NCBI GenBank assembly: GCA_003224135.1
Contig: QHYO01000619.1
Coordinates: forward strand, 1-14,164
From: Acidobacteriota bacterium
GTDB taxonomy: Bacteria > Acidobacteriota > Terriglobia > Acidiferrales > UBA7541
DNA: 14,164 nt
Direction of reading: 5' to 3'
Shown: in pieces, positions 1 through 8,322 of the stretch
How the letters are laid out: each line of letters begins with the position of its first letter
Numbering within the stretch: the first letter of the stretch is position 1
Translations under genes and position numbers: made by a program
The notes under the pieces: model-generated
Told to the model about the DNA's origin: nothing
What the model saw: the letters and a program-made list of their open reading frames with translations, nothing else
The model's database searches: none

Positions 1-812
1 AAATATTCGGCGAGTCCCTTCAGATTTTCTTTGTCGAGTGAGTAGTCGATGTTGGTGCGGAGATAGAGAGAGAGTTCTTTTTCGGGCAGCTTGAGCTCGC
101 GCGAGGCTTCGGCGCAGATTTCAGGAAGGTGCGCGAGGCCGAAAGCGAGAGAGGCGGAGAAATCCGCGGCGAGTTCAGGCGTGGCGATTTCTGGGCGCGC
201 GGCCCAGACCGCGAGCACCGCCGGGCGTTCCGTGAGCTGCCACCATTCGTGAACAACATCGTAAAGATGCAGCTTGGGAATTTGCGGGAGGCCGACTTGC
301 GCTCCGGTGCAAACCAGTTCGCCGTCGCGGCCGGGCGTGACATGTTCTTCGGCGGCAATCGCCAAACGGAGCGCGGGATCGCCGATAAATAGAGCGGCGT
401 CGGAGTTCGCGAGCATCGCGGCGAGGTCGGGGACGGCTTCGTAAAATTCGGGGGAGATGAGCCAGCGCACATCACACAGAATTTTTGTGAGGGCTTGCGT
501 GGCGCGCGAACTGCTGTCGAGCGCGATGCTGCGTGCTTCGCGAATTGGCGACTTAGAGACAATCAGCAGGCTGCGTACGCGTTCTTTCGAAGCGATGGAG
601 AGGTCCGGAAGAATGACGAGGTTTGGGATTCGCAGATACTCGATGGCCGGTATGATGGCGACGTCAGCGGCGCCAATGCGCAATTCTTCGGCACATTGCG
701 AGGGAACGGTAAAGGTAAGGTCGTACTTGCCCTGCAAGGGCCCGTGCGTGAAGCCGCGGACAAGTGGCGCGGTGTTGAGATACTGCACGACGGAGATGCG
801 GAGTTTGCTCAC
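1..812 (-). CDS. mqnA: Chorismate dehydratase MqnA (menaquinone synthesis, futalosine pathway), 3' end cut by window edge
   Basis: MqnA removes water from chorismate to give 3-enolpyruvylbenzoate, the first committed step of the futalosine route to menaquinone in the cytoplasm. Reading the minus strand from a GTG at 812 gives 270 uninterrupted codons. The N-terminus contains VVQYLNTAPLVRGF, followed by PSQCAEELRIGAADVAIIPAIEYLRIP and then LFIGDPALR, the conserved pattern of this periplasmic-binding-protein-like fold. Family members have roughly 270-290 residues, so only a short C-terminal piece is missing. The GTG is preferred over an in-frame ATG at 863 because an extended -10 element lies between them and the family N-terminus begins here. 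The ribosome site is weak. The gene is easy to miss because it has no ATG start and no stop inside the window. It is divergent from the metalloprotease gene, 97 bases away. Family assignment is from recognised sequence pattern; activity is inferred. Confidence 0.9.
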   Translation of the reverse strand, partial: MSKLRISVVQYLNTAPLVRGFTHGPLQGKYDLTFTVPSQCAEELRIGAADVAIIPAIEYLRIPNLVILPDLSIASKERVRSLLIVSKSPIREARSIALDSSSRATQALTKILCDVRWLISPEFYEAVPDLAAMLANSDAALFIGDPALRLAIAAEEHVTPGRDGELVCTGAQVGLPQIPKLHLYDVVHEWWQLTERPAVLAVWAARPEIATPELAADFSASLAFGLAHLPEICAEASRELKLPEKELSLYLRTNIDYSLDKENLKGLAEY

Positions 813-834
813 GAAAGGCTCGCGTGGAAAAGTG

Positions 835-843
835 ATTATAGCA
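835..843 (-). promoter_or_regulatory. Extended -10 promoter element of mqnA
   Basis: On the minus strand the sequence reads TGCTATAAT, a perfect sigma-70-type -10 hexamer with the TGn extension. It would place the transcript start near 828, about 16 bases before the GTG at 812. I see no good -35 hexamer, which extended -10 promoters often lack. It also argues against the upstream in-frame ATG at 863, which would lie outside the transcript. Confidence 0.55.
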
Positions 844-853
844 GAGGCGAATT

Positions 854-882
854 TTGTCCGCATCGCTGCGTTATGGTGTAAA
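854..882 (+). promoter_or_regulatory. Possible promoter of the metalloprotease gene
   Basis: TTGTCC (854-859) and TGTAAA (877-882) each match the -35 and -10 consensus at four of six positions, with a 17-base spacer. Transcription would start near 889, leaving a short leader with the GGAGGG ribosome site at 898-903. It lies back to back with the mqnA promoter. This rests on a moderate match only. Confidence 0.3.
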
Positions 883-909
883 AGGTTTGTTCCTTTTGGA
901 GGGTTCGAG

Positions 910-3321
910 ATGACGAAACGGATGCGCTGTGCGGTTGTGTTGCTGGCGAGTGCGCTGGGGCTGTTCGCGCAAGGCGCAGCGGCGCAGGGTGCAGGAATTG
1001 CGGACGCCAAGGCCGGGAAATTGTGGCTCGAAATCGACAAATGGAATAGGGAGTTTTTGTATCAGGGCTCGCTGGCGGCTGGAGTGGGTTCGAATGACAT
1101 CGGGCTGGACCGCGGGCAGCTTGGGGCCACGCGGATTGTACGGTTTGAACGCAGCGGTCCGAAGGTGCTGCTGATCCAGGAAAATCTGAGTTTTCGGGCG
1201 GTGGGCGACGATGCGGATGAAAAACGCGCGGTGCGTGATTCGTTTGCGGAATCGGTACTTTGGGGATTCACGGCGGCTGCCGAAGAAAACGGGCACGTGC
1301 TGGTGGACGCGACGGACTTTTATTTGCGCGATGCGCATGGTGTGACGGCGGCACTGAAGCGAACGAAACAGGGAGTGTACAAGCTGGACGGCTCGCGCAG
1401 CGCGATTTATTTAGCGAACACGAAGAATTTTCCGATGAACACAGAAGTGGAGGCGACGTTGACGTTCTCAGGTGACGAGCCTGGAAAATGGGTGAAAGAT
1501 GTAACGCCGGATCCGACATCGATTACGGTGCGCGAGCATCACTCGTTTGTGCAATTGCCTCCGCCGGGATACAAGCCGCGCGTGCACGATCCGCGATCGA
1601 GCTTTTATGGGATTTCGTATATGGATTACGCGACGCCGGTGAGCGAGCCGATCGTGAAACGGTTCACCGCGCGACACAGACTGGAGAAAAAAGATCCGGC
1701 AGCGGCGATGAGTGAGCCTGTTGCGCCGATTGTGTATTACCTCGATCGCGGCGCGCCGGAGCCGATTCGGTCGGCATTGCTAGATGGCGCACGGTGGTGG
1801 AATCAGGCGTTCGAAGCAGCGGGCTACAAAAATGCATTTCGCGTGGAGATGCTGCCCGAAGGCGCGGACATGATGGACCTGCGGTACAACGTGATTCAGT
1901 GGGTGCATCGCGCGACGCGCGGCTGGTCTTATGGTGCGAGTGTAGTCGATCCGCGAACGGGAGAAATCATCAAAGGGCATGTAACGCTCGGATCATTGCG
2001 CGTGCGGCAGGATTATTTGATCGCGGAAGGGCTGCTCGCGCCGTACGAAAAAGGCAAGCCGGTTCCGCCGAAGATGCAGGAGATGGCGCTGGCACGGCTG
2101 CGGCAGCTGGCGGCACACGAAGTGGGCCATACGCTCGGGTTGATGCACAACTATTCAGCGAGCACTGTGAACAGGTCATCGGTGATGGATTATCCGCCGC
2201 CGGTGGCGAAGCTGGCTGCCGACGGATCGATTGATTTGTCGGACGCATACGCGACGGGAATCGGCGAGTGGGACAAGGTTTCGATCACCTTCGGGTATCA
2301 GGATTTTCCGACGGGAATGGACGATCGCGCGGCGTTGAACAAAATTTTGCTGGATGCGTATGGACGAGGCTTGCGGTATTTGACGGATCAGGACGCGAGG
2401 CCGGCAGGAAGCTCGAGCAGCTTGGCGCATTTGTGGGATTCGAGTTCGAACGCGGTGGATGAGTTGAACCGGTTGATGCAGGTGCGCGCAGCAGCGCTGA
2501 AAAGATTTGGCGAAAATAATATTCGCGAGGGCGCGCCGCTGGCGACGATTGAGGATTCGCTGGTGCCGGTCTACATGCTGCATCGGTATCAGGTGGAGGC
2601 GGCGGCGAAATTTGTCGGTGGGATGGACTATACGTTTGCGGTGCGCGGCGATGGTGAGACGCCGACAAGAATTGTTTCGCCAGGCGAACAGAGACGGGCG
2701 CTTGCGGCAGTACTGGCTACGCTGAGACCTTCGGCGCTTGCGCTTCCGGAATCGCTGCTGAGGATGATTCCGCCGCGGCCACCGGAATACCAGCGCGGAC
2801 GCGAACATTTCAAGATTCACACCAGCCCTGCGTTTGACGCGCTGGCACCCGCGGAAGCGGCTGCGCAGCACACGCTGCAATTTTTGTTCAACACGGAGCG
2901 CGCGGCGCGGCTTGTGGAGCTCCATGCCCGTGACGCGGCGAATCCAGGATTGCAGGAAGTGTTGGACGCGATCGTGTCGGCTACTTGGAAGGCGCCGCAT
3001 CCCGCGGGATACGCGGGTGAGGTGGCGCGCACGGTGGACAACGTTGTGTTGTATGACATGCTGAGCCTGGCTGTGAATGACCAAGCACCAGCTCAGGTGC
3101 GAGCGGTGGCTTCGCGGGAGGCGCAACGATTAAAAGGATGGCTCAACGCAAATAAGGTTGGAGGCGATCCCGCCCAGCAGGCGCATTTGGCGTACGCGGC
3201 GGCACAAATTGAGCAGTTTCAGAAAGATCCGAAGGAGTTGGCGCTGGTGGCGCCTGCGGAGCCGCCCGATGGACCACCCATCGGCGACGACGAAGACTTT
3301 GCTGGGTTCGCAATGAACTGA
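910..3321 (+). CDS. Secreted zinc-dependent metalloprotease (DUF5117/DUF4953 type)
   Basis: This is an 803-residue exported peptidase; the substrate is unknown. Residues 1-25 form a signal peptide (basic MTKRMR, hydrophobic core, AQGAAAQG cleavage region) without a lipobox. The zinc site is HEVGHTLGLMH with His403, Glu404, His407 and His413, followed by a Met-turn SSVMDY around Met426, as in metzincins. Upstream is the motif DPRTGEIIKGHVTLGSLRVR, typical of the large bacterial proteins carrying DUF5118/DUF5117/DUF4953 domains, which usually have about 800-850 residues. The open frame extends back to 457, but that stretch is antisense to mqnA. GGAGGG at 898-903, six bases before the ATG at 910, and the signal peptide fix the start. 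It may be co-transcribed with the adhesin-like gene 65 bases downstream. Family and export are well supported; the role (protein turnover outside the cytoplasm) is inferred. Confidence 0.9.
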   Translation: MTKRMRCAVVLLASALGLFAQGAAAQGAGIADAKAGKLWLEIDKWNREFLYQGSLAAGVGSNDIGLDRGQLGATRIVRFERSGPKVLLIQENLSFRAVGDDADEKRAVRDSFAESVLWGFTAAAEENGHVLVDATDFYLRDAHGVTAALKRTKQGVYKLDGSRSAIYLANTKNFPMNTEVEATLTFSGDEPGKWVKDVTPDPTSITVREHHSFVQLPPPGYKPRVHDPRSSFYGISYMDYATPVSEPIVKRFTARHRLEKKDPAAAMSEPVAPIVYYLDRGAPEPIRSALLDGARWWNQAFEAAGYKNAFRVEMLPEGADMMDLRYNVIQWVHRATRGWSYGASVVDPRTGEIIKGHVTLGSLRVRQDYLIAEGLLAPYEKGKPVPPKMQEMALARLRQLAAHEVGHTLGLMHNYSASTVNRSSVMDYPPPVAKLAADGSIDLSDAYATGIGEWDKVSITFGYQDFPTGMDDRAALNKILLDAYGRGLRYLTDQDARPAGSSSSLAHLWDSSSNAVDELNRLMQVRAAALKRFGENNIREGAPLATIEDSLVPVYMLHRYQVEAAAKFVGGMDYTFAVRGDGETPTRIVSPGEQRRALAAVLATLRPSALALPESLLRMIPPRPPEYQRGREHFKIHTSPAFDALAPAEAAAQHTLQFLFNTERAARLVELHARDAANPGLQEVLDAIVSATWKAPHPAGYAGEVARTVDNVVLYDMLSLAVNDQAPAQVRAVASREAQRLKGWLNANKVGGDPAQQAHLAYAAAQIEQFQKDPKELALVAPAEPPDGPPIGDDEDFAGFAMN

Positions 3322-3386
3322 AATTTCTTCCTAACCGCCCTGACCATCCGGCGTTTGTATCGTCTATTAGGCTGGAGGTGAGGTCC

Positions 3387-4319
3387 ATGGTTTCACGCAC
3401 ACTGCTTTCGGCGATCGGCATCACGGTATGGACGGCGGTCCTGGTGACTGCGGCGCCGCGAGCGATTTCGCACCGGCACGATTACAGCTACGGGCACGAC
3501 AGGGCGCATTCCATCGAAATTTCGGCGCACGATGATGCGCCAGTGGCAAGCTGCTCGGATTTGCATGTTCGGTTTGACCATCACGATGCGGTTGTCCAAT
3601 CTGAAGAACGCACCATCACGAAAGCGGAAGCGCCGACTCTGCGTGTGAATGCTGAATCGAACGGCGGGTTGCAGGTGGAGGGCTGGGACAACGACGCCTA
3701 TTCGGTGACCCTGTGTAAGGCAGCGGAAGCCGGCAGTGATGCGGAGAGTGTGCTGGGGTCAATCAAGATGACGTTTTCGAAAGGCGAGCTGGGCGTGACG
3801 GGTCCCTCTTCGCATGACCGGTGGACGGCGCATCTGCTGGTCAAAGCTCCACGCGGGGCCGCGATGGAGCTGCGCGTGAACAATGGGCCGGTGGGATTGT
3901 TCCATGTGGATGGGACTCTGAAAGTTCGCGCGGTGAATGGACCGATTACGGTGCGCAGATGCAAGGGCGATCTGGATCTGTCGGCGGAAAACGGGCCGGT
4001 GTCGCTTGAGGAAAACGGCGGCAAGCAGAGTGTGCGCACGCAGAACGGTCCGATCACGATCGATCTGGACGGGAAGAATTGGAGCGGCGCGGGACTTGAG
4101 GCGCATGCAACCAACGGTCCGGTGACGTTGCGTGTGCCTGCGGGATATCAGTCAGGCGTGGTGCTGGAGTCGGATGGCAATGGGCCGTTCAGCTGCCAAG
4201 CAAGCGTGTGCAACGAAGGACGCAAGACTTGGGATGAAGAGCACAAGCGCGTGGAATTCGGCACGGGGCCGACGGTCATCCGCGTTTCGACCGTGAATGG
4301 ACCGGTGTCGGTTCGTTGA
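3387..4319 (+). CDS. Exported beta-repeat protein, DUF4097-like putative adhesin
   Basis: The product is a 310-residue exported protein of unknown function. It begins with a signal peptide (MVSRTLLSAIGITVWTAV, cleaved around APRA). The start is set by GGAGGT at 3374-3379, seven bases before the ATG at 3387; a GTG at 3378 overlaps this ribosome site and is unlikely. The N-terminal third is His/Asp rich. The C-terminal half is built of short beta-strand repeats centred on Asn-Gly-Pro, at residues 166, 184, 202, 220, 243, 265 and 304, plus a Thr-Gly-Pro at 293. This is the look of the DUF4097 'putative adhesin' beta-helix family. It follows the metalloprotease on the same strand and may share its transcript. 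Its stop is 6 bases from that of the convergent HAD gene. The family call is moderately sure; adhesion has not been shown for it. Confidence 0.75.
   Translation: MVSRTLLSAIGITVWTAVLVTAAPRAISHRHDYSYGHDRAHSIEISAHDDAPVASCSDLHVRFDHHDAVVQSEERTITKAEAPTLRVNAESNGGLQVEGWDNDAYSVTLCKAAEAGSDAESVLGSIKMTFSKGELGVTGPSSHDRWTAHLLVKAPRGAAMELRVNNGPVGLFHVDGTLKVRAVNGPITVRRCKGDLDLSAENGPVSLEENGGKQSVRTQNGPITIDLDGKNWSGAGLEAHATNGPVTLRVPAGYQSGVVLESDGNGPFSCQASVCNEGRKTWDEEHKRVEFGTGPTVIRVSTVNGPVSVR
3879..4310 (+). repeat. Coding repeat: Asn-Gly-Pro beta-helix rungs
   Basis: This stretch encodes eight copies of a short x-N-G-P-(V/I/F)-hydrophobic motif, one of them with Thr in place of Asn. The first four are exactly 18 residues (54 bases) apart; later ones are 23, 22, 28 and 11 apart. 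The nucleotide sequences differ between copies (aatgggccg, aatggaccg, aacggtccg), so the repeat is kept at protein level and is not a recent DNA duplication. Confidence 0.7.
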
Positions 4320-4325
4320 GGCAAG

Positions 4326-4928
4326 TCAGTTTGGCGAGACTCGCTCCCAGGGCTGGAGAATTTTAACTGAGGCCATTCCTGCGGCGGTCGCTGCTTGGAT
4401 GCCCATTTCCGTATCTTCAAAGACGAGACATGATTCCGGCGCGACAGCGAGCCGAGTTGCTGCAAGCAGAAACGCTTCAGGATCAGGCTTGCTTTTCTTG
4501 TAGTCCCCAGCACAGACAAGCGTGTCGAACTTATCGAGAAGATTCAGCGTGGAGAGTGAGGCAGTGACCGAATCGAGGGCGCTGCCCGACACGACGGCGA
4601 ACGGAATCTGACCGTGCTGGGCTTCGATATGTTCCAAAACTTCGGGAACGGGCTTGAGCTGCGGGAGCAACTCGTAATAGAGGCTCTCTTTCCGGCGAGC
4701 CACAATTTCCGCCGGCATACTCAGTCCATGTCTTTTGTTTAGCGCGGAGACGATTTCCACGGTGGGCATGCCGCCCCACGCGTAGAAGAGCTTTTCATCA
4801 AACTCGCAATTCCATTCAGCAAGCGCCTTCTTCCAAGCGATGTAATGAAGCGGCATCGAATCGGCAATGGTGCCGTCGCAGTCGAATAAATACGCTGCAA
4901 ACGAGCCACGGGGCAGTTTCAGTTTCAT
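4326..4928 (-). CDS. HAD-superfamily phosphatase, YqaB / beta-phosphoglucomutase-like
   Basis: This 200-residue cytoplasmic HAD hydrolase probably dephosphorylates a small sugar phosphate. All four HAD motifs are present: motif I FDCDGT with nucleophile Asp16 and Asp18, motif II VVSGS with Ser114, motif III KSKPDP with Lys147, and motif IV FEDTEMGI with Glu171-Asp172. Residues about 20-90 form the small helical cap of subfamily I. Overall it resembles E. coli YqaB (fructose-1-phosphate phosphatase) more than a true beta-phosphoglucomutase, though the substrate cannot be read from sequence. The ATG at 4928 has AGAGGGA about 12 bases upstream, a rather long spacing. The gene is divergent from the kinase-lyase fusion (154 bases between starts) and convergent with the adhesin-like gene. 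I see no terminator between the two stops. Confidence 0.85.
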   Translation of the reverse strand: MKLKLPRGSFAAYLFDCDGTIADSMPLHYIAWKKALAEWNCEFDEKLFYAWGGMPTVEIVSALNKRHGLSMPAEIVARRKESLYYELLPQLKPVPEVLEHIEAQHGQIPFAVVSGSALDSVTASLSTLNLLDKFDTLVCAGDYKKSKPDPEAFLLAATRLAVAPESCLVFEDTEMGIQAATAAGMASVKILQPWERVSPN

Positions 4929-5082
4929 CTGTGCGGTGTTTCCCTCTTGACCATTTTAGAGCAAAGCGACGAGTGCGTCTCTTTGGAAGACCCCCGTTTG
5001 GAGCTGCGCTTGAGAAACCGGTCCGCCCACTGGCCAGCGCTTCGATTGGACGCGCTCACGTGTTGCCGATAACATTCTGGGG

Positions 5083-8000
5083 ATGTTCCTGGAAGAGCGC
5101 ACAGCCGCCGCGATCACAACCGGCGATGTCGAACGCCTGGCTCGCGAGTTGTATGGCCTGAAGGCGGCGGCAAGCAGCCTGCCGGGCGAATACGATTCCA
5201 ACTTTCACTTGCACGCAAATGATGGCCGCGAGTTTGTGCTGAAATGCATGCATCCTGCGCGCGAGAACGCATTCATTGACATGCAATGCGCTGCCCTGAC
5301 GCATCTGGCCACGCATGCGCCGCGCCTGCCGCTTCCACGCGTTTACAGAACTGAAAAAGGCGCCTTGTTTGCGCCGATCGTTGATGCATCGGGACAAAGC
5401 CGGCTGGTGTGGATGCTGGGTTTTCTTCCAGGCGATACGCTGAGGAAGGCGAATCCGCATTCGCCAGAATTGCTCGCGGACCTGGGAAGATTTCTGGGGG
5501 AGCTGGATGCCGGTCTGAGTAGTTTTTCCCATCCTGCGGCGCATCGCGAGTTGAAATGGGATTCGTCACGTGCAGGCTGGATTCGCGAGCACGCGCACAA
5601 AATTGCCGACCAACATCGGCATGCGCTCGTCGAATATTTTCTGTCGCTTTTTCGGGAGTGGATCGAACCAGCGCAGACCAAACTTCGAAGGGGTGTCATC
5701 TACGGCGATGCGAACGATCATAACGTGCTGGTAAGCGCGTCGTGGCCGCAACCGAGACGCGTGGCGGGCGTCATCGACTTCGGCGACATGCATCACGGAT
5801 GGATCGTCAGCGAAGCGGCGATTGCCGCAGCGTACGCGATTCTCAGGAAGAATGATGCGCTTGCGGCGGCGAAAGAAATTGTCCGGGGGTTTCATCACGC
5901 GTATGCACTGAATGAAGCTGAGATCGCGTCATTGTTTCCGTTGATTGGGATGCGGCTGGCGGTAAGCGTGGTGAATTCCGCGATTCGCAAAGCTCAGAAA
6001 CCTGGCGATGAGTACGTGGTAGTCAGTGAAAAAGACGCGTGGGATGCGCTCGAGAGATTGGCGAAGATTCATCCGCGGTTCGCACACTATTCGTTGCGCG
6101 ATGCTTGCGGTCTTCCGGCTGTTCCAACGGGCGAGAAAATCGTGGAACGGCTAGGAGCACAGGGAAAAGAAGGAGCGCGCGTTGTCGAGACGGACCTGCG
6201 AACGGCCGCGGTCCATGTTTTCGATCTCAGCGTGGGAAGCACGTTACTCGGAGCCGATCCGGCGAACGCGGAACTACACACACTTACGCGCACGCTCTTC
6301 CAAGAGATGGAAGCCGCGCATGTTTCGATCGGCATTGGCCGGTACGATGAGGCGAGGCTGCTCTATGCATCGCCGTTGTTCGGGTCAGATGCGGCGCCCA
6401 CCGAAGAGCGGCGGACGATTCATTTGGGAATGGATTTGTTCGTTGAACCGGGAACGCCGGTTTGCGCTCCGTTCGATGGCGTCGTGCATCTTCTGGCGGA
6501 AAATACGGCGGCGCTGGATTACGGCCCGCTGGCGATTTTGCGGCATGCGCTTGCTGGTAACAAAGGGCCCGATGAGAAAACTCCCGACGACCGAGGGCCT
6601 GAGGGCGGCGGCGAATTTTTCACGTTGTACGGCCACTTGACTCGCGAAACGCTGCAGGCACTGAGGCCGGGGCAGGCCATTGGAAAGGATGAGGTCTTCG
6701 CGCGGGTGGGAACGTCGCAGGAAAACGGCGGCTGGCCGCCGCATCTACATTTTCAAGTGATTTTGGACCTACTCGATCGCGGCGCGGAATTCCCCGGTGT
6801 TGCGCGAGCTTCGGAGCGCGCCGTCTGGACGAGTCTTTCACCCGATCCCAATTTGTTGTTGGGCATCCCGGCGGGGAAAATTCCGCCATGCGAGAAATCA
6901 ATTCAACAGACAGTTCTACGCAGAAAAGCACTGCTCGGCGCGAACCTGAGCGTGTCGTACCAGAAGCCGCTGAAAATCATGCGCGGCTGGCGTCAATATC
7001 TCTATGACGATACGGGCCGCGCTTTTCTGGACGTGTATAACAATGTGCCGCTGGTAGGGCATTCGCACCCGCGGGTCGCTCGCGCCGCGCAAGAACAGCT
7101 TGCGCTTCTGAACACCAACACGCGTTATCTTCACGAAAATGTTTTGCGCTATGCAGAGCGGCTGACGAATCTGCTGCCACAGGAACTGCAAGTGTGCTTT
7201 GTCGTGAATTCGGGGAGCGAGGCGAACGAACTCGCTCTGCGGCTGGCGCGCACACACACACGAAGTGAAGACGTGATTGTGCTGGAGCACGCATATCACG
7301 GACACACAAATACGCTGATCGATATCAGCCCATACAAGTTTGATGGCCCGGGAGGCACCGGCAAGAAGCCGTGGGTGCACGTTGCGCCGCTGGCGGACGA
7401 CTATCGCGGACTTTATCGCCGAGGCGGGCCGCAAGTCGGCGCCAAATACGCGCAGCACATCGAAAGAATTTGCAAAGAGGCAAAAGCGCGCGGAAGCCGT
7501 CCGGCGTTCATTGCAGAGACTCTTCCAAGCGTTGGCGGTCAAATTGTTTTTCCGATGGACTACCTCGCGGAGGCCTACCGGCACGTGCGTGCGGCTGGGG
7601 GCGTGTGCATTGCGGATGAAGTGCAGGTCGGCTTTGGCCGGCTCGGCACGCACTTCTGGGGATTTGAAACGCAAAACGTTGTGCCCGACATTGTGGTGCT
7701 CGGCAAGCCGATTGGGAACGCGTTTCCGCTTGCAGCAGTGGTGACGACACGCGAAATCGCAGAGTCCTTCAACAATGGCATGGAATTTTTCAGCACGTTC
7801 GGAGGCAATCCTGTGTCGTGCGCGGTGGGACTTGCGGTTCTCGATGTGGTGCGGGAGGAGCAGCTGCAGGAAAATGCGCTGCGCGTTGGGAAAGATTGGA
7901 TCGCAGCTCTGGAAAACCTGCAGAAAACTTATCCCTTGCTAGGGGATGTGCGCGGCTCAGGTTTGTTCCTGGGCCTCGATCTGGTTCGCTCGCGCGAAAC

Positions 8001-8193
8001 GCGGGAGCCGGCGCCGCATCAAGCGTCCTACCTGGTGAACAGGCTGCGCGAAGAAGGAATTCTGGCCGGGACTGACGGCCCGCATCACAATGTGATCAAG
8101 CTACGTCCGCCGCTCGTTTTTTCGCAAAGTGACGCCACGTACTTTTGTTCCACCCTCGAGGCTATCCTAGGCGAGGATCCGGCGCAGCCCTGA
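5083..8193 (+). CDS. Three-domain fusion: APH-type kinase, M23/LytM-like domain, class-III PLP ammoniophospholyase
   Basis: This 1036-residue protein has no signal peptide, so it should act in the cytoplasm. Residues 1-350 are an APH/hydroxylysine-kinase-like domain: Lys54 in [13 protein letters not shown] with catalytic Asp209 and Asn214, and DFGD at 232-235. Residues about 370-610 form an M23/LytM-like domain with zinc ligands in HLGMD (His447, Asp451) and HLH (His554, His556), plus YGHL at His518. Residues about 620-1036 are a fold-type I, class-III PLP enzyme: NSGSEAN at 709, DEVQVGFGR at 845, and PLP lysine Lys875 in LGKPIGN. This last domain strongly resembles human ETNPPL/PHYKPL ([32 protein letters not shown] [11 protein letters not shown]). 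Kinase plus lyase would phosphorylate an amino alcohol, such as ethanolamine or 5-hydroxylysine, then release ammonia and phosphate to give an aldehyde. The ATG at 5083 lacks a clear ribosome site, but an in-frame stop at 5011 leaves little alternative. Domain calls are sure; the substrate is inferred. Confidence 0.88.
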   Translation: MFLEERTAAAITTGDVERLARELYGLKAAASSLPGEYDSNFHLHANDGREFVLKCMHPARENAFIDMQCAALTHLATHAPRLPLPRVYRTEKGALFAPIVDASGQSRLVWMLGFLPGDTLRKANPHSPELLADLGRFLGELDAGLSSFSHPAAHRELKWDSSRAGWIREHAHKIADQHRHALVEYFLSLFREWIEPAQTKLRRGVIYGDANDHNVLVSASWPQPRRVAGVIDFGDMHHGWIVSEAAIAAAYAILRKNDALAAAKEIVRGFHHAYALNEAEIASLFPLIGMRLAVSVVNSAIRKAQKPGDEYVVVSEKDAWDALERLAKIHPRFAHYSLRDACGLPAVPTGEKIVERLGAQGKEGARVVETDLRTAAVHVFDLSVGSTLLGADPANAELHTLTRTLFQEMEAAHVSIGIGRYDEARLLYASPLFGSDAAPTEERRTIHLGMDLFVEPGTPVCAPFDGVVHLLAENTAALDYGPLAILRHALAGNKGPDEKTPDDRGPEGGGEFFTLYGHLTRETLQALRPGQAIGKDEVFARVGTSQENGGWPPHLHFQVILDLLDRGAEFPGVARASERAVWTSLSPDPNLLLGIPAGKIPPCEKSIQQTVLRRKALLGANLSVSYQKPLKIMRGWRQYLYDDTGRAFLDVYNNVPLVGHSHPRVARAAQEQLALLNTNTRYLHENVLRYAERLTNLLPQELQVCFVVNSGSEANELALRLARTHTRSEDVIVLEHAYHGHTNTLIDISPYKFDGPGGTGKKPWVHVAPLADDYRGLYRRGGPQVGAKYAQHIERICKEAKARGSRPAFIAETLPSVGGQIVFPMDYLAEAYRHVRAAGGVCIADEVQVGFGRLGTHFWGFETQNVVPDIVVLGKPIGNAFPLAAVVTTREIAESFNNGMEFFSTFGGNPVSCAVGLAVLDVVREEQLQENALRVGKDWIAALENLQKTYPLLGDVRGSGLFLGLDLVRSRETREPAPHQASYLVNRLREEGILAGTDGPHHNVIKLRPPLVFSQSDATYFCSTLEAILGEDPAQP

Positions 8194-8322
8194 CATCGAG
8201 CGGTGCCTACAGCATTCTCTGTTGACGGGTTCTATGCAGCTGCCCAAGATGTCGGTGCGACCCTGGCAGCTTCCTCGGCCCGCGCAGGGCGAAAGATTCT
8301 AATCTTCGAGGAGAATGGGACC

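Noticed and set aside
20..562. 180-codon minus-strand frame
   Set aside because: It overlaps mqnA in another frame, is Ser/Pro/Arg rich as shadow frames of GC-rich genes are, and matches no family.
457..909. 151-codon upstream extension of the metalloprotease frame
   Set aside because: It is antisense to mqnA, lacks a ribosome site, and would bury a good signal peptide that has its own GGAGGG site.
2176..3126. 316-codon minus-strand frame inside the metalloprotease gene
   Set aside because: Arg/His-rich composition typical of an antisense shadow; the plus strand encodes a clear protease domain.
6916..7674. 252-codon minus-strand frame inside the fusion gene
   Set aside because: It is antisense to the strongly conserved PLP-enzyme domain and has no recognisable motif.
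8222..8250. TTGACG plus CAAGAT as promoter of the exported-protein gene
   Set aside because: The -35 is good, but the -10 matches only three positions at 17-base spacing; not strong enough to annotate.
8293..8306. Palindrome AAGATT-ct-AATCTT just before the ribosome site
   Set aside because: Six-base arms are expected several times by chance in a window this long, and no regulator gene or second copy supports an operator.
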